A DNA stretch of 64,000 nucleotides from Clostridium carboxidivorans P7 (GTDB taxonomy: Bacteria > Bacillota > Clostridia > Clostridiales > Clostridiaceae), in the NCBI RefSeq assembly GCF_001038625.1, contig NZ_CP011803.1, positions 1,922,001 through 1,986,000 on the forward strand, written 5' to 3'. The first letter of the stretch is position 1, and each line of letters begins with the position of its first letter. This document shows, one piece after another, positions 18,479 through 28,008 of the stretch. Below the pieces are notes generated by a model, which was not told the DNA's origin, ran no database searches, and saw only the letters and a program-made list of their open reading frames with translations. A program made the position numbers and the translations under genes.

Positions 18479-19480
18479 CTAATATTTTCTATTAGGTAAC
18501 TCTTTCTTAGCTTGATCTTGTGTGAAAACGCTTTCTTTTGATTTTATGTTCTTCTCTACTTTTTGACCTGCTACTACAGCTTTTGCAGTTTCCAATAACT
18601 GAGGTCCTAAAAGTGGGTTACACTCAACTATACCATTAGATTTTCCATCAGCCATCATTTGGAACATATCTTTAATACCATCTACTGAAACTATAAAAAT
18701 GTCTTTACCTGGCTTCTTGCCATATTCTTCTATAGCTTGTATAGCTCCAACACCCATATCATCATTGTGAGACCATAATACATTAATCTTGTCTCCATCT
18801 GATTTTAAGAAAGCTTCCATAACTTCTTTACCTTTTGCACGTGTAAAATCACCTGTTTGAGATTTTATTATTTTGTAATTAGGACAATCTTTGATAGTTT
18901 CATTAAATCCTTTTTGACGTCCAACCATTGCACTAGAACCAACAGTTCCCTGAAGTTCAGCTATGTTAAGTTTTGCATCTTTACCAAAGTGGTCTATTAT
19001 AAGCTTTGCAGCTCTCTTTCCTTCTTCCTCCATGTCTGAACCTAGGAAGCAAGTATAAAGAGATTCATCGGAAACCTTTACACCTCTATCAACTATTACA
19101 ACTGGTATTTTAGCATCTTTTGCTTCTTTTAATACTGTGTCCCAACCTGTTTCAACAACTGGATCCAAAGCAATTACACTAACCTTTTGAGCTATAAATG
19201 ATCTTATAGCTTTTATTTGATTTTCTTGCTTTTGTTGTCCATCTGAAAATTTCAAATCAACATTTGGATCTAGCTTTGGAATTTCCTTTATAGAATTTGT
19301 TTCTGCAGTTCTCCAACCACTTTCAGCACCAACCTGAGCAAAACCTATTACAACTTTTTTCTTGCTTGAATCACTGCTGCTGCTTGTACTAGTAGAACTA
19401 GAACTTCCCCCACATCCTGCAAATATAGATGTTGCAAGAATTACGCTGCTTGCCAATGCCGCTAACTTTTTAAATTTCAT
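18479..19480 (-). CDS. furanose-binding lipoprotein (YtfQ-like)
   Basis: 333 aa type I binding protein. Signal peptide with lipobox IFAGC (Cys23) and a Ser/Thr-rich linker. The mature sequence GFAQVGAESGWRTAETNS, SDGQQKQENQIKAIRSF, APVV-like DPVVETGWD, ELQGTVGSSAMVGR and SQTGDFTRAKGKEVME follows E. coli YtfQ almost step by step. YtfQ binds galactofuranose, and a Shewanella relative (GafA), as I recall, binds L-arabinofuranose, which differs only by the missing hydroxymethyl group. With araBD and AraR next door, L-arabinofuranose is the likelier ligand here; that is inference. Confidence 0.9.
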   Translation of the reverse strand: MKFKKLAALASSVILATSIFAGCGGSSSSTSTSSSSDSSKKKVVIGFAQVGAESGWRTAETNSIKEIPKLDPNVDLKFSDGQQKQENQIKAIRSFIAQKVSVIALDPVVETGWDTVLKEAKDAKIPVVIVDRGVKVSDESLYTCFLGSDMEEEGKRAAKLIIDHFGKDAKLNIAELQGTVGSSAMVGRQKGFNETIKDCPNYKIIKSQTGDFTRAKGKEVMEAFLKSDGDKINVLWSHNDDMGVGAIQAIEEYGKKPGKDIFIVSVDGIKDMFQMMADGKSNGIVECNPLLGPQLLETAKAVVAGQKVEKNIKSKESVFTQDQAKKELPNRKY

Positions 19481-19525
19481 TTTCCAATCCCCCCATAACT
19501 GATTATTTTAAATTACAACATAATG

Positions 19526-19574
19526 ATATCATGTTTCTTTTTTACTGTATTGGTAATATTATGTTATTTTTTAC
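19526..19574 (-). promoter_or_regulatory. direct repeats upstream of the YtfQ-like gene
   Basis: On the minus strand GTAAAAAATAACATAATAT (19556-19574) and GTAAAAAAGAAACATGATAT (19526-19545) form two direct repeats about 30 bp apart, 46-94 bp before the start codon. Direct repeats are what AraC-type response regulators usually bind. AT-richness weakens the case. Confidence 0.4.
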
Positions 19575-19642
19575 ACTTTAGAGTTTATTTTTAATATAAA
19601 CAAATTTATTTCAAAATCTTATGGTAGTTATGGGATAAATTT

Positions 19643-20644
19643 TTATGACTTGGAACTATCTTTTAAATATTTAAACTTATCATTTAAATATTCATTTACA
19701 TTACTTTTGGTAATTTTATCACTTTTCAATACTATTTTTTTGGGAATTTTCTTTTTCTTATTTAAAATATTTAAAGCACTATCTACTGCCTCTTTACCTC
19801 CTGTGGAACAAGTAAAAGTCCCCTGCAGAATTCCTCTAGAAACCAAATCCAATCCTCCATTTTCACCTGTAAGACCATCTACTCCAATTATTTTTATATT
19901 ATTAATTCCCAATTTGTATGCAGCTTTATATGCTCCTAATGCCATATAATCATTATGAGCAAAAATAATATCTATATTTCTATCTTCTTTTAATAATTCC
20001 TCAATTTTATCTTCTGCTTCATCCTTCTGCCATTCACCTATAACTGTTCTTACTATTTTAATATTGTCACATTGTTTTATAGCTTCTCTAAATCCTTTAC
20101 TTCTATCAATATCCGGGTGGGAATTTAACAAACCTTGAATTTCTATAACCCTTCCTTCACTATTTCCTAAAAGATCCACCACCATTTTTCCCGCCTCTCT
20201 GCCTATCTTTTCATTATCTGGTCCTATGTACACACTGTAGTTATAACCTTCTACTGCTCTATCTAATACAACTACAGGTACTGATTTATAAGCCTTACTT
20301 ACTACTGGAGTCAATTTTTCAGAATCATTTATTGACACAATTAAAAGATCTATTCCGCTATTTAATAATTCATCAATATCCTTTTTTTGTTTATTGGTAT
20401 CTCCACCTGCATCTTTGTAAACAATTTTTATATTTTTATACTTTTTAGCTTCATTAGATATTTCCTCATTCATTGAAATTCTCCAGGGTTCATATAAATT
20501 AGCTTGAGACATTCCAATAACATATTCTACTGAATCAGAATTTTTCATTCTAATATTTTCTATAATGATTAATGAAAACAAAATAAGAAAAACAATAGCC
20601 AATGACAAAAAAATAACAATCTTGAATTTTAATTTTCCTATCAT
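19643..20644 (-). CDS. membrane-anchored sugar-binding sensor protein
   Basis: 333 aa type I binding-fold protein (YVIGMSQANLYEPW, DLLIVSINDSEKL, HNDYMALGAY, IGVDGL) with an N-terminal hydrophobic helix (about residues 8-28) but no lipobox Cys. It is therefore anchored by the uncleaved helix rather than being a free importer subunit. It begins right after the response-regulator stop, using a GGAGGT inside that gene, and is followed by the YtfQ-like gene. In C. beijerinckii the similar protein XylFII presents the sugar signal to the kinase; I infer the same role here with the kinase at 12967. Confidence 0.85.
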   Translation of the reverse strand: MIGKLKFKIVIFLSLAIVFLILFSLIIIENIRMKNSDSVEYVIGMSQANLYEPWRISMNEEISNEAKKYKNIKIVYKDAGGDTNKQKKDIDELLNSGIDLLIVSINDSEKLTPVVSKAYKSVPVVVLDRAVEGYNYSVYIGPDNEKIGREAGKMVVDLLGNSEGRVIEIQGLLNSHPDIDRSKGFREAIKQCDNIKIVRTVIGEWQKDEAEDKIEELLKEDRNIDIIFAHNDYMALGAYKAAYKLGINNIKIIGVDGLTGENGGLDLVSRGILQGTFTCSTGGKEAVDSALNILNKKKKIPKKIVLKSDKITKSNVNEYLNDKFKYLKDSSKS

Positions 20645-21850
20645 TTATACATTACCTCCACGATATTCTGTAGGAGAAACTCCTATAACTTTTTTAAAAG
20701 CCTTGCAAAAATAATGCTGATTACTATAACCAACAGCCTCTGCTACTTCGTAAATTTTCATTTTAGGGTCCTCCATAAAACATATTGCTTTTTTAATTCT
20801 TATATTTGTAAGGTAGTCACTAAAAGATATTCCTATTTCTTGCTTTATAAGTTTACTTAAATATGAAGAACTTACATTAAATTGTTCTGCAACACCCTGG
20901 AGGTTCAAATCGTTTACGTTGTAATTTGTATTGATATATTTCATTGTTAAAAGTACCACAGGTTTACACTGAATTTTTTCATTTATTTTACAAACTAATT
21001 TGCTATAAGTGTCTTTTACTTCATTAATAACATTTAATATTTTTTCTTGTTCTGTTACTACAATATATCCAAGATAAGAATACACTTTTTCTTCTAGTTT
21101 ATTTCCTAAATCATACCACTCACTACTGTTACATAGATTGGTAAAAATAATTATGTTGTTATTTTCATCAACAAATGCTGCCTCAGGTTTAAAATTTTTC
21201 AACAAATCATAAGCTATATTGATTATTGCAAAATTCAATAATTCTCTATCCCAGTTTCTAACATACAACTCCATTTTAAACTTTTCTACTACTTTTATTG
21301 TCACCATTCCAATGCACTTGGAAAAATTAATTTTTAAAAACTTCAATTCCTCTAATATATCTTCATATGACAATTTACCATTAAACCAATTGTTAAAGAA
21401 TACTTGTCTTAATGAATTTAAATTTTCATCTACTTGCTTGCTTGTCCAATCTAAATAGTTTCTTTTTCTTTCAATTTTGCTTAATTCCTGTATAGCCTTC
21501 AAAATGGTATCTTTTAAATTTTCTCTATTAACTGGCTTTAAAATATAGTCAAAAACTTTTAATTTCAATGCTTCATGCATATATTCAAATTGATCATACC
21601 CTGTAACTATTATAATAATGGATTTTTTATTTACATTCTTTAATTTTTTTATAAGTTCTAATCCATTTAAAAATGGCATACATATATCTAGCATTATTAT
21701 ATGAGGATTTAATTCTTTAACAAGTTTTAATGCTATTTCTCCATCCTCTGCTTCTCCTGCTATTTCAATATCTAATTCAGCCCAATTAATTGAGTTTCTA
21801 AGTCCCTTTCTTATTCTTGCTTCATCATCAGCAATTAGAAGTCTATACAT
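20645..21850 (-). CDS. AraC-type response regulator (YesN-like)
   Basis: 401 aa. Receiver domain 1-120 with Asp8/Asp9, phospho-acceptor Asp55 (MLDICMP), Thr83 and Lys105 (LKPVN); a middle region of ~150 aa; and a C-terminal AraC double helix-turn-helix (about 300-400; FNVSSSYLSKLIKQ and VGYSNQHYFCKAFKK). The ATG at 21850 is the start; the in-frame TTG at 21865 lies in the GGAGGT site. It is co-transcribed with the sensor protein next to it and should activate the importer genes downstream. Confidence 0.88.
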   Translation of the reverse strand: MYRLLIADDEARIRKGLRNSINWAELDIEIAGEAEDGEIALKLVKELNPHIIMLDICMPFLNGLELIKKLKNVNKKSIIIIVTGYDQFEYMHEALKLKVFDYILKPVNRENLKDTILKAIQELSKIERKRNYLDWTSKQVDENLNSLRQVFFNNWFNGKLSYEDILEELKFLKINFSKCIGMVTIKVVEKFKMELYVRNWDRELLNFAIINIAYDLLKNFKPEAAFVDENNNIIIFTNLCNSSEWYDLGNKLEEKVYSYLGYIVVTEQEKILNVINEVKDTYSKLVCKINEKIQCKPVVLLTMKYINTNYNVNDLNLQGVAEQFNVSSSYLSKLIKQEIGISFSDYLTNIRIKKAICFMEDPKMKIYEVAEAVGYSNQHYFCKAFKKVIGVSPTEYRGGNV

Positions 21851-21984
21851 TATACTAACCTCCAAATGAAAAAATCTTCATAATTACATTTTACTATTTT
21901 AGTAAATTTTAATCAACGTTTTAAAATAATTGTATAAAATCAAATATATGTAATATAATATTTAACTTATTTTTAAACACGACA

Positions 21985-22043
21985 ATAAGTGTTTCATCAC
22001 ATTAAATAAGTAATGCAACAAAACACTTATCATTTATAGTGTT
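21985..22043 (-). terminator. inverted repeats after araD, weak terminator
   Basis: A short stem AACACT/AGTGTT (22022-22043) follows the araD stop, and the 10-mer ATAAGTGTTT (21985-21994) is the exact complement of AAACACTTAT (22021-22030). The T-run is poor (TTTTGTT), so termination is uncertain. No clear promoter for the response regulator could be fixed in 21851-22073. Confidence 0.35.
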
Positions 22044-22073
22044 CTCTATAATTTATTTAAAATATAAAATTAA

Positions 22074-22763
22074 TTATTTTTGTCCATAATAAGCATTCTT
22101 TCCATGCTTTCTTAAAAAATGTTTATCTAGCAATACCTGATCCATAGGATTTCTATTCCCTTTCAAATTAATTGTATTAAATGCAATTTTAGATACTTGT
22201 TCCATTACCACTGAATTATAAACAGCTTCATCACAATCTTTTCCCCAACTAAATGGACCATGACCATTTACCAATACTCCTGGAATAAATAAAGGATTAA
22301 TATTTTTAAAGGTTTCCACTATTACATTACCTGTTTCCTTTTCATATTCTCCCTTTATCTCTCCTTCAGTCATGGCTCTTGTACATGGTATTTCTCCATA
22401 AAAATAATCTGCATGAGTTGTACCAAATGCCGGCACACTTAATCCTGCTTGAGCAAAACTAGTAGCCCATTCTGAATGGGTATGGACTACTCCTCCTATT
22501 TCTTTAAAAGCCTTATATAATACTAAATGTGTAGGAGTATCTGAAGAAGGCTTAAAATGTCCCTCTATTACTTTTCCTTGAAGGTCAACTACTACCATAT
22601 CCTCCACTTTAAGCTCATCATAATCTACCCCACTTGGTTTTATAACAACAAGTCCACTTTCCCTATCTATTCCACTTACATTTCCCCATGTATATATAAC
22701 AAGTTTTTTACGAACTAATTCTAAATTTGCTTCTAGCACTCTTCTTTTTAAATCTTCTAACAT
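22074..22763 (-). CDS. araD: L-ribulose-5-phosphate 4-epimerase
   Basis: 229 aa class II aldolase/epimerase that converts L-ribulose-5-phosphate to D-xylulose-5-phosphate. The metal and catalytic motifs [29 protein letters not shown] and NGHGPFSWG are present, and the length is that of AraD (231 aa in E. coli). It starts 19 nt after araB, preceded by TTGGAGGT. With AraB it provides two of the three L-arabinose steps; AraA is not in this window. Confidence 0.93.
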   Translation of the reverse strand: MLEDLKRRVLEANLELVRKKLVIYTWGNVSGIDRESGLVVIKPSGVDYDELKVEDMVVVDLQGKVIEGHFKPSSDTPTHLVLYKAFKEIGGVVHTHSEWATSFAQAGLSVPAFGTTHADYFYGEIPCTRAMTEGEIKGEYEKETGNVIVETFKNINPLFIPGVLVNGHGPFSWGKDCDEAVYNSVVMEQVSKIAFNTINLKGNRNPMDQVLLDKHFLRKHGKNAYYGQK

Positions 22764-22782
22764 TTTTTACCTCCAAAAAGTT

Positions 22783-24453
22783 TTACTTGCTTACTTCACT
22801 TTTTATGTTTTTTAAAATCTTCATTACATTATTTTCTCCTCTTCCAAAATAGTCATGAAGCTTTTTGTACTCATTATATAGTTTTCTATATGCTTCCACA
22901 TTTTCTTTAATAGGTTCATAATGTTCTTCCTTAAGCTTGGCCATATTTTTAGCTGCTTCAAATATATCATTATATCCACCTTTCTCTTTTCCAGCAGCCA
23001 CTGCTGCAAACATTGCTGCACCCAATGCTGGTGTTTGAGGAGATGCAGATATATTTATCCTTTTATTTGTTACATCAGAATATATTTGCATAAGCATTTT
23101 ATTTTTTTGTGGAAGTCCTCCACAAGCATAAAGTTCTTTAATAGGTACTCCTGATTTTTCAAAAGTTTCTATTATCATATTCTTGCCATAAGCAGTAGCT
23201 TCAATTAATGCTCTATATATTTCCTCTGGTTTTGTTAAAAGAGTAAGTCCTAAAATCATTCCTGTCAAGTCTGTATCAACTAGTACTGATCTATTACCAT
23301 TTAGCCAATCAAGAGCAAGTAAACCGCTTTCACCTGGTTTTAATTTTGAAGCTTTTTCTTCTAATAAAGAATGTATGTTAACTCCCTTTTTTAAAGCTTC
23401 CTTTTTATATTCTTCTGGTACGCAATTATCTACATACCATTCAAATATATCTCCTACAGCTGATTGTCCTGCTTCATATGCAAAAAATCCTGGCACAGCT
23501 CCATCTTCAACTACACCACACATTCCTGGTACTATCTTTTCTTCCATTCCTAAAAGTATGTCACATATTGATGTTCCCATAATCATAAGCATGTTACCTG
23601 GTTCAACTACGTTGACTGCTGGTGCTGATACATGTGCGTCCACATTTCCTACACACACAGCTGTTCCTGAATTAAGACCCATATTATCTGCCATTTCTTT
23701 TATAAGCTCTCCTGCTTTACTTCCTATGGACACTATTTTACTATTTAGCTTTTGCTCTACTAAATTTTCAAGTTTTGGATCTAATGCTTTAAAAAATTCT
23801 TTTGAAGGATATCCTGTTCTCTTATTCCAAATGGCTTTATATCCTGCAGTACAGCTATTTTTAATGTCCACTCCTGTCATCTGCATAGTAACCCAATCTG
23901 TAGCCTCCATAAATTTATCTGTTTTATTATAAATTTCTGGTGCTTCATTTAATATTTGCCATATCTTTGGTATTAACCATTCGGAAGATATTTTACCACC
24001 ATATCTCTGAAGGAAATCCTCTCCCCTCTCTTTAGCAATTTCATTTAATTTATTTGCTTCTGATTGAGCTGCATGATGCTTCCATAATTTAGTCCATGCA
24101 TGCGGATTGTTTTTAAATTCTCCCATTTGGCATAAAACCTTACCATCCTTTGATACTGGCATCATAGTACATGCTGTAAAATCTATGCCTATTCCTACAA
24201 TATCATCTTTATTTACTTCAGATTTTTTAATAGCTTCAGGTACTGCAGTAAATAACACATCAATATAGTCATCTGGATTTTGAAGAGCCCAATCTGATGA
24301 AAGTTTAATGTCTGTGCATGGCAAAAATTCATCAATTACTCCATCTCTATAAGTAGTAACCGCTTCACTTAGCTGTTTACCATCATCTACTGATATAACA
24401 ACAGCCCTACCAGATTGCGTTCCAAAATCAACACCTATAACATATTTACCCAT
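22783..24453 (-). CDS. araB: ribulokinase
   Basis: 556 aa FGGY kinase phosphorylating L-ribulose. The start [31 protein letters not shown] and a length near 560 aa are characteristic of AraB and distinguish it from xylulokinase. An AGGAGG site precedes the ATG. Upstream lie a cre-like box (24520-24533) and an AraR-type operator (24664-24679). Confidence 0.93.
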   Translation of the reverse strand: MGKYVIGVDFGTQSGRAVVISVDDGKQLSEAVTTYRDGVIDEFLPCTDIKLSSDWALQNPDDYIDVLFTAVPEAIKKSEVNKDDIVGIGIDFTACTMMPVSKDGKVLCQMGEFKNNPHAWTKLWKHHAAQSEANKLNEIAKERGEDFLQRYGGKISSEWLIPKIWQILNEAPEIYNKTDKFMEATDWVTMQMTGVDIKNSCTAGYKAIWNKRTGYPSKEFFKALDPKLENLVEQKLNSKIVSIGSKAGELIKEMADNMGLNSGTAVCVGNVDAHVSAPAVNVVEPGNMLMIMGTSICDILLGMEEKIVPGMCGVVEDGAVPGFFAYEAGQSAVGDIFEWYVDNCVPEEYKKEALKKGVNIHSLLEEKASKLKPGESGLLALDWLNGNRSVLVDTDLTGMILGLTLLTKPEEIYRALIEATAYGKNMIIETFEKSGVPIKELYACGGLPQKNKMLMQIYSDVTNKRINISASPQTPALGAAMFAAVAAGKEKGGYNDIFEAAKNMAKLKEEHYEPIKENVEAYRKLYNEYKKLHDYFGRGENNVMKILKNIKSEVSK

Positions 24454-24519
24454 AACTTACCTCCTAAAATGTTATTAATAATATTTTTAATTTAATAAAT
24501 ATACTGCTAAGTAGTTTCC

Positions 24520-24533
24520 TGTATACGTTTTCA
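24520..24533 (-). promoter_or_regulatory. cre-like CcpA site upstream of araB
   Basis: Minus strand TGAAAACGTATACA, matching TGWAANCGNTNWCA except one base (T to A). It lies 67 nt before the araB start, downstream of the AraR-type operator. It suggests glucose repression of araBD. Confidence 0.6.
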
Positions 24534-24663
24534 CAAATATTAACTTTAAAGGATAATTTATTAATATATACTTATCTAAAAATAAACTCTTTATGACACT
24601 TAATATTTACACTTACTTATAAGTTGATTAATTTGAATTATCAATATAAGTACAATCACCAAA

Positions 24664-24679
24664 TGTTGTACGTACATCT
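24664..24679. promoter_or_regulatory. AraR-type operator of araBD
   Basis: TGTTGTACGTACATCT, with the perfect decamer TGTACGTACA; it matches 12 of the 16 positions of the B. subtilis AraR consensus. A possible -10 (TATAAT, minus strand, about 24683-24688) sits just upstream. The remaining bases of 24454-24836 show no gene. Confidence 0.72.
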
Positions 24680-24773
24680 AATATTATATTATTCTTCACA
24701 TCATTAAAAAATCCTTCCACCATGAAAAATTTTCTAAATAAATATCATTATAAAATAATTTTTAAAATCAAGT

Positions 24774-24804
24774 GTAATTTAGTTACAATAGCAAAACTAA
24801 TTAC
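24774..24804 (-). terminator. weak hairpin after araR
   Basis: GTAATT-AGTT pairs with AACT-AATTAC across an 11-nt loop (single bases bulged), 33 nt after the araR stop. The following minus-strand bases (ACTTGATTTT) contain a modest T-run, so read-through into araB is possible. Confidence 0.35.
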
Positions 24805-24836
24805 TATTTTTAATACAAGATTTCACAAATTATGTG

Positions 24837-25961
24837 CTACTTAATTATTATACTAGAAGGTTCCTTATTAAGCTGAATACCTTTAACAATTGCAGAATTT
24901 CTCACTATAAGCTCTGGCTTGTAGATATATTCTAATTTTTCTTCCTTTTTTTCAATCATATTCATTAAAAATCTAGCTGCCCTTCTTCCCATTTCCTGCT
25001 TAGGGTGCCTAATAGTTGTAAGCTTTACTTCTGTTGCAGTAGCCAAATCTGAATCATCATATCCAACAATAGAAATATCTTCAGGAACACTAAATCCCAT
25101 ATCTCGTATAGCCTGTAAAACTTGTACTGCTATTTGATCGTTATAACAAACTATTGATGATGGTCTGTTACTTTTTCTAAGTAGATTGCTAGTAAATTCA
25201 TAAGGAAAAAAATTTGCTTCACTAGTTTCATATTCTCCTAAATAATCTTTATTTAATTCTATTTTATATTCTTCCAAGGATTTTATATATCCAAGCTTTC
25301 TGTTTACACCTTGAAGATCATCTGACTTAAATATACCTGCTATTTCTCTATGCCCTAGTTGTAATAGATAATTTGTTATAATATTTCCACCTTTTATATC
25401 ATCCATAATTATATAGGCTGGATTTAATGCATCATATTGTGCATTAATCATAATATAAGGTATACTTCTTTTTTCCAGTTCTCTATATAAATCTAAATTT
25501 GTATTTTCAAGTGCACTTTTAGTAGGTTCAACAATAAGTCCTAATACTTCACCATCAATTATTTTTTGTAAGCATTCCCTCTCTTTTTGTTTCTCATTAT
25601 TTGTATTAAATAGTGTTAGATTATATCCATAAGAACTTAACACTTCCTCAATACCACTTATAATTGTAGGAAATATATAATTAGATATATAAGTTGTAAG
25701 CACAGCTATATTTTTTACAGAATTATCTTTTTCTCTAAAAATGCAAAAGGTACCTTTACCCTGTTCCTTTTGTATATATTGACTATTGTTTAGTTCCATA
25801 AGCGCCTGCCTAACAGTATGTCTACTAACCTTAAATTTTTCTACAATTTCACTTTCTGAAAGTATTTTTTCTCCATATTTTATTTCACCAGATTCCATAA
25901 GCTTTTTAAAATATTCAGCTATTTTGACATACTTAGGTAATTTATCATTATCATAAATCAT
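24837..25961 (-). CDS. araR: AraR-type transcriptional repressor (GntR HTH + LacI-type effector domain)
   Basis: 374 aa. Residues 1-70 are a GntR winged helix (ILSESEIVEKFKVSRHTVRQAL), and about 80-360 a LacI/type I binding fold (IAVLTTYISNYIFPTIISG, DDSDLATATEVKLTTIRHP). This mixed architecture is the hallmark of AraR, an L-arabinose-responsive repressor. The start is the ATG at 25961, after GAGGTG; an ATG seven codons earlier has no site. An AraR-type operator lies in its own promoter, so it is probably autoregulated. GntR/LacI hybrids for other sugars exist, but the araBD neighbours and operator sequence make AraR likely. Confidence 0.88.
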   Translation of the reverse strand: MIYDNDKLPKYVKIAEYFKKLMESGEIKYGEKILSESEIVEKFKVSRHTVRQALMELNNSQYIQKEQGKGTFCIFREKDNSVKNIAVLTTYISNYIFPTIISGIEEVLSSYGYNLTLFNTNNEKQKERECLQKIIDGEVLGLIVEPTKSALENTNLDLYRELEKRSIPYIMINAQYDALNPAYIIMDDIKGGNIITNYLLQLGHREIAGIFKSDDLQGVNRKLGYIKSLEEYKIELNKDYLGEYETSEANFFPYEFTSNLLRKSNRPSSIVCYNDQIAVQVLQAIRDMGFSVPEDISIVGYDDSDLATATEVKLTTIRHPKQEMGRRAARFLMNMIEKKEEKLEYIYKPELIVRNSAIVKGIQLNKEPSSIIIK

Positions 25962-25987
25962 ACTTTTACACCTCTTAAACATTTTAC

Positions 25988-26003
25988 ATATACGTACGTG
26001 TCA
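25988..26003. promoter_or_regulatory. AraR-type operator of araR
   Basis: ATATACGTACGTGTCA, sharing the exact 12-mer ATACGTACGTGT with O1 of the first importer operon, and placed immediately after the -10 box. Confidence 0.75.
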
Positions 26004-26011
26004 TTAATTTA

Positions 26012-26039
26012 ATTTTACATACTTTTATTACTCTGTCAA
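26012..26039 (-). promoter_or_regulatory. promoter of araR
   Basis: Minus-strand TTGACA (26034-26039), 16-nt spacer, TAAAAT (26012-26017), the same geometry as the promoter at 12690-12717. The transcript would begin inside or next to the operator, about 45 nt before the ATG. Confidence 0.7.
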
Positions 26040-26209
26040 TGGATAAATCAAATTTAAAGCAAATATTTACTCTGTCATATGTAGTAATAAAAACTTAATT
26101 CTTTAATTGGAAATTTTTACTTTTAATATGTCCAATTTCATAGTAAAATATTGTTATATAAGGGTTATTTTTCACTTGATTAATACCAAATATGATGGGA
26201 GTGCTAAAG

Positions 26210-27982
26210 ATGTTGAATAACTTTAAGATAAAAGTAAAAATGTTTATTTTATTGCTTATAATGCTTATTATGATATCAATCCTAGGATTAGTTTCACTAC
26301 ATAATGAAATTATATCAAATAATAGAGAAATTAATTTATTAGATACTACAATAAGAAAAAACTATGCTTCTAAACGGCAATATGATATGGATACGATAAT
26401 TGCTAAAGAAAAAGCATTAAAACATAATGAACTAATTAAAAACATAATTGTTTTTCTTAATTTATCTATATTATACATTTTTCTATCCATTATGATTACC
26501 TATATTATATCAAAAAATATAATTTTTCCTTTAAAAATTGCTGTTGATCAAGCAAACGCTCTGGAGGAAGAAAAAGAGTTACTTTACACTACTCTAATAT
26601 CCGCTGGAGATGGTGTAATATCAACAGACAAGAATGGAAATATAAGACTAATTAATACAGTTGCCGAAAAACTTTTAGGATGGAAACAAGCTGAAGTTTT
26701 AGGTAAACCATTTGACGAAATTTTTAATATTATAAATGAAAAAACCAGAGAAAAATGTGAAAGTCCATTAAAAATTGTGTTTGCTACCAAAAAAGCTACT
26801 GAACTTAATTTCAATGCTTTATTAATCTCTAAAGAAGGAACTGAAATTCCTATTGAAGATAGTGCATCACCAATTAAAAATAGCAGTGGTTTTATAATTG
26901 GAATGATAGTTGTATTTAGGGATATTGCAGAAAAAAAGAGAAAAAATGAGAAAATTCAATACTTAAGCTTTCATGATCAATTAACTAAACTTCATAATCG
27001 CAGATTTTTTGAAAATGCACTAGAAAGAATGGACATTGAAGAAAATTATCCTTTAGGCTTTATTATTGCAGATGTCAATGGTCTAAAATTGGCAAATGAT
27101 GCTTTTGGACACTTAGTTGGTGATAAACTTTTACAAAAGGCTGCTTATGTAATGAAAAAAGCATGCAAAACCAATGATGTTATTGCAAGAATTGGTGGTG
27201 ATGAATTTGCCATACTACTTCCTAAAACTAATTTAAGGGGAGCTGAACTATTAGTAGAAAAAATGCAAAAATCAACTTATTTTGAAAAAGTAGGATCTAT
27301 TAATTTGTCAATTTCTTTTGGATGTGCATGTAAAAATACAGGCAGCAATAAAATTGCAAATATCTTTAAGAAGGCAGAAAAAAACATGTACAAGCAAAAA
27401 TTATGTGAAAGTCAAAATATAAAACTAAATATTATAAACATAATAATTGATACTATGTGTCAAAAGTTCAAGGGAATTGAAGATTATTATTTAAAAATAA
27501 GTAATCTTTGCGAAATATTAGGTAAACATCTAAATTTAGCTGACAATGATATTGAAGATTTAAGAACAGCAGCATTACTTCACGACATAGGAAATATATC
27601 TTTGGATGAAAATATTCTGAATAAGCCTGAAAAGTTAACTAATTTAGAGCGGTTTGAAATACAACATCATCCTGAAACAGGATATCATATATTAAACTCA
27701 GTTAATAACATGGCAAAGGTATCTGAATATGTGCTTGATCATCATGAACGCTGGGATGGCAAAGGATATCCTAGAGGGCTAAAAGGAGATAAAATTCCAA
27801 TACAATCAAGAATTATTTCTATAGCTGATACCTATGCTACACTAATAAATGAAAAACCTTATAGAAAAGCATTTACAAGAGAACAAGCCATTGAAATAAT
27901 TAAAAAAAACTCAGGTACTCAATTTGATCCAGCTCTTGTAAATGAATTTGTAAAGATTTTGGAACAAGATAAGGTTCATTAA
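26210..27982 (+). CDS. PAS-GGDEF-HD-GYP cyclic-di-GMP signalling protein
   Basis: 590 aa. Two N-terminal membrane segments (about residues 10-25 and 85-110), a PAS domain (about 120-245; DGVISTDKNGNI), a GGDEF domain (about 250-400; RIGGDEFAILLP) and an HD-GYP domain (HDIGNIS, DHHERWDGKGYPRG). The GGDEF motif and the HHxxxDGxGYP signature are both intact, so synthesis and hydrolysis of c-di-GMP are both possible. The ATG at 26210 follows GGGAG; the ATG at 26192 is upstream of it. It is divergent from araR and monocistronic; nothing ties it to the sugar genes. Confidence 0.88.
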   Translation: MLNNFKIKVKMFILLLIMLIMISILGLVSLHNEIISNNREINLLDTTIRKNYASKRQYDMDTIIAKEKALKHNELIKNIIVFLNLSILYIFLSIMITYIISKNIIFPLKIAVDQANALEEEKELLYTTLISAGDGVISTDKNGNIRLINTVAEKLLGWKQAEVLGKPFDEIFNIINEKTREKCESPLKIVFATKKATELNFNALLISKEGTEIPIEDSASPIKNSSGFIIGMIVVFRDIAEKKRKNEKIQYLSFHDQLTKLHNRRFFENALERMDIEENYPLGFIIADVNGLKLANDAFGHLVGDKLLQKAAYVMKKACKTNDVIARIGGDEFAILLPKTNLRGAELLVEKMQKSTYFEKVGSINLSISFGCACKNTGSNKIANIFKKAEKNMYKQKLCESQNIKLNIINIIIDTMCQKFKGIEDYYLKISNLCEILGKHLNLADNDIEDLRTAALLHDIGNISLDENILNKPEKLTNLERFEIQHHPETGYHILNSVNNMAKVSEYVLDHHERWDGKGYPRGLKGDKIPIQSRIISIADTYATLINEKPYRKAFTREQAIEIIKKNSGTQFDPALVNEFVKILEQDKVH

Positions 27983-28008
27983 CATATAAAATTTGCAATT
28001 TGAGCATA

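Noticed and set aside
22824-23021. 65-codon minus-strand frame inside araB
   Set aside because: Out-of-frame shadow of the clearly coding araB gene.
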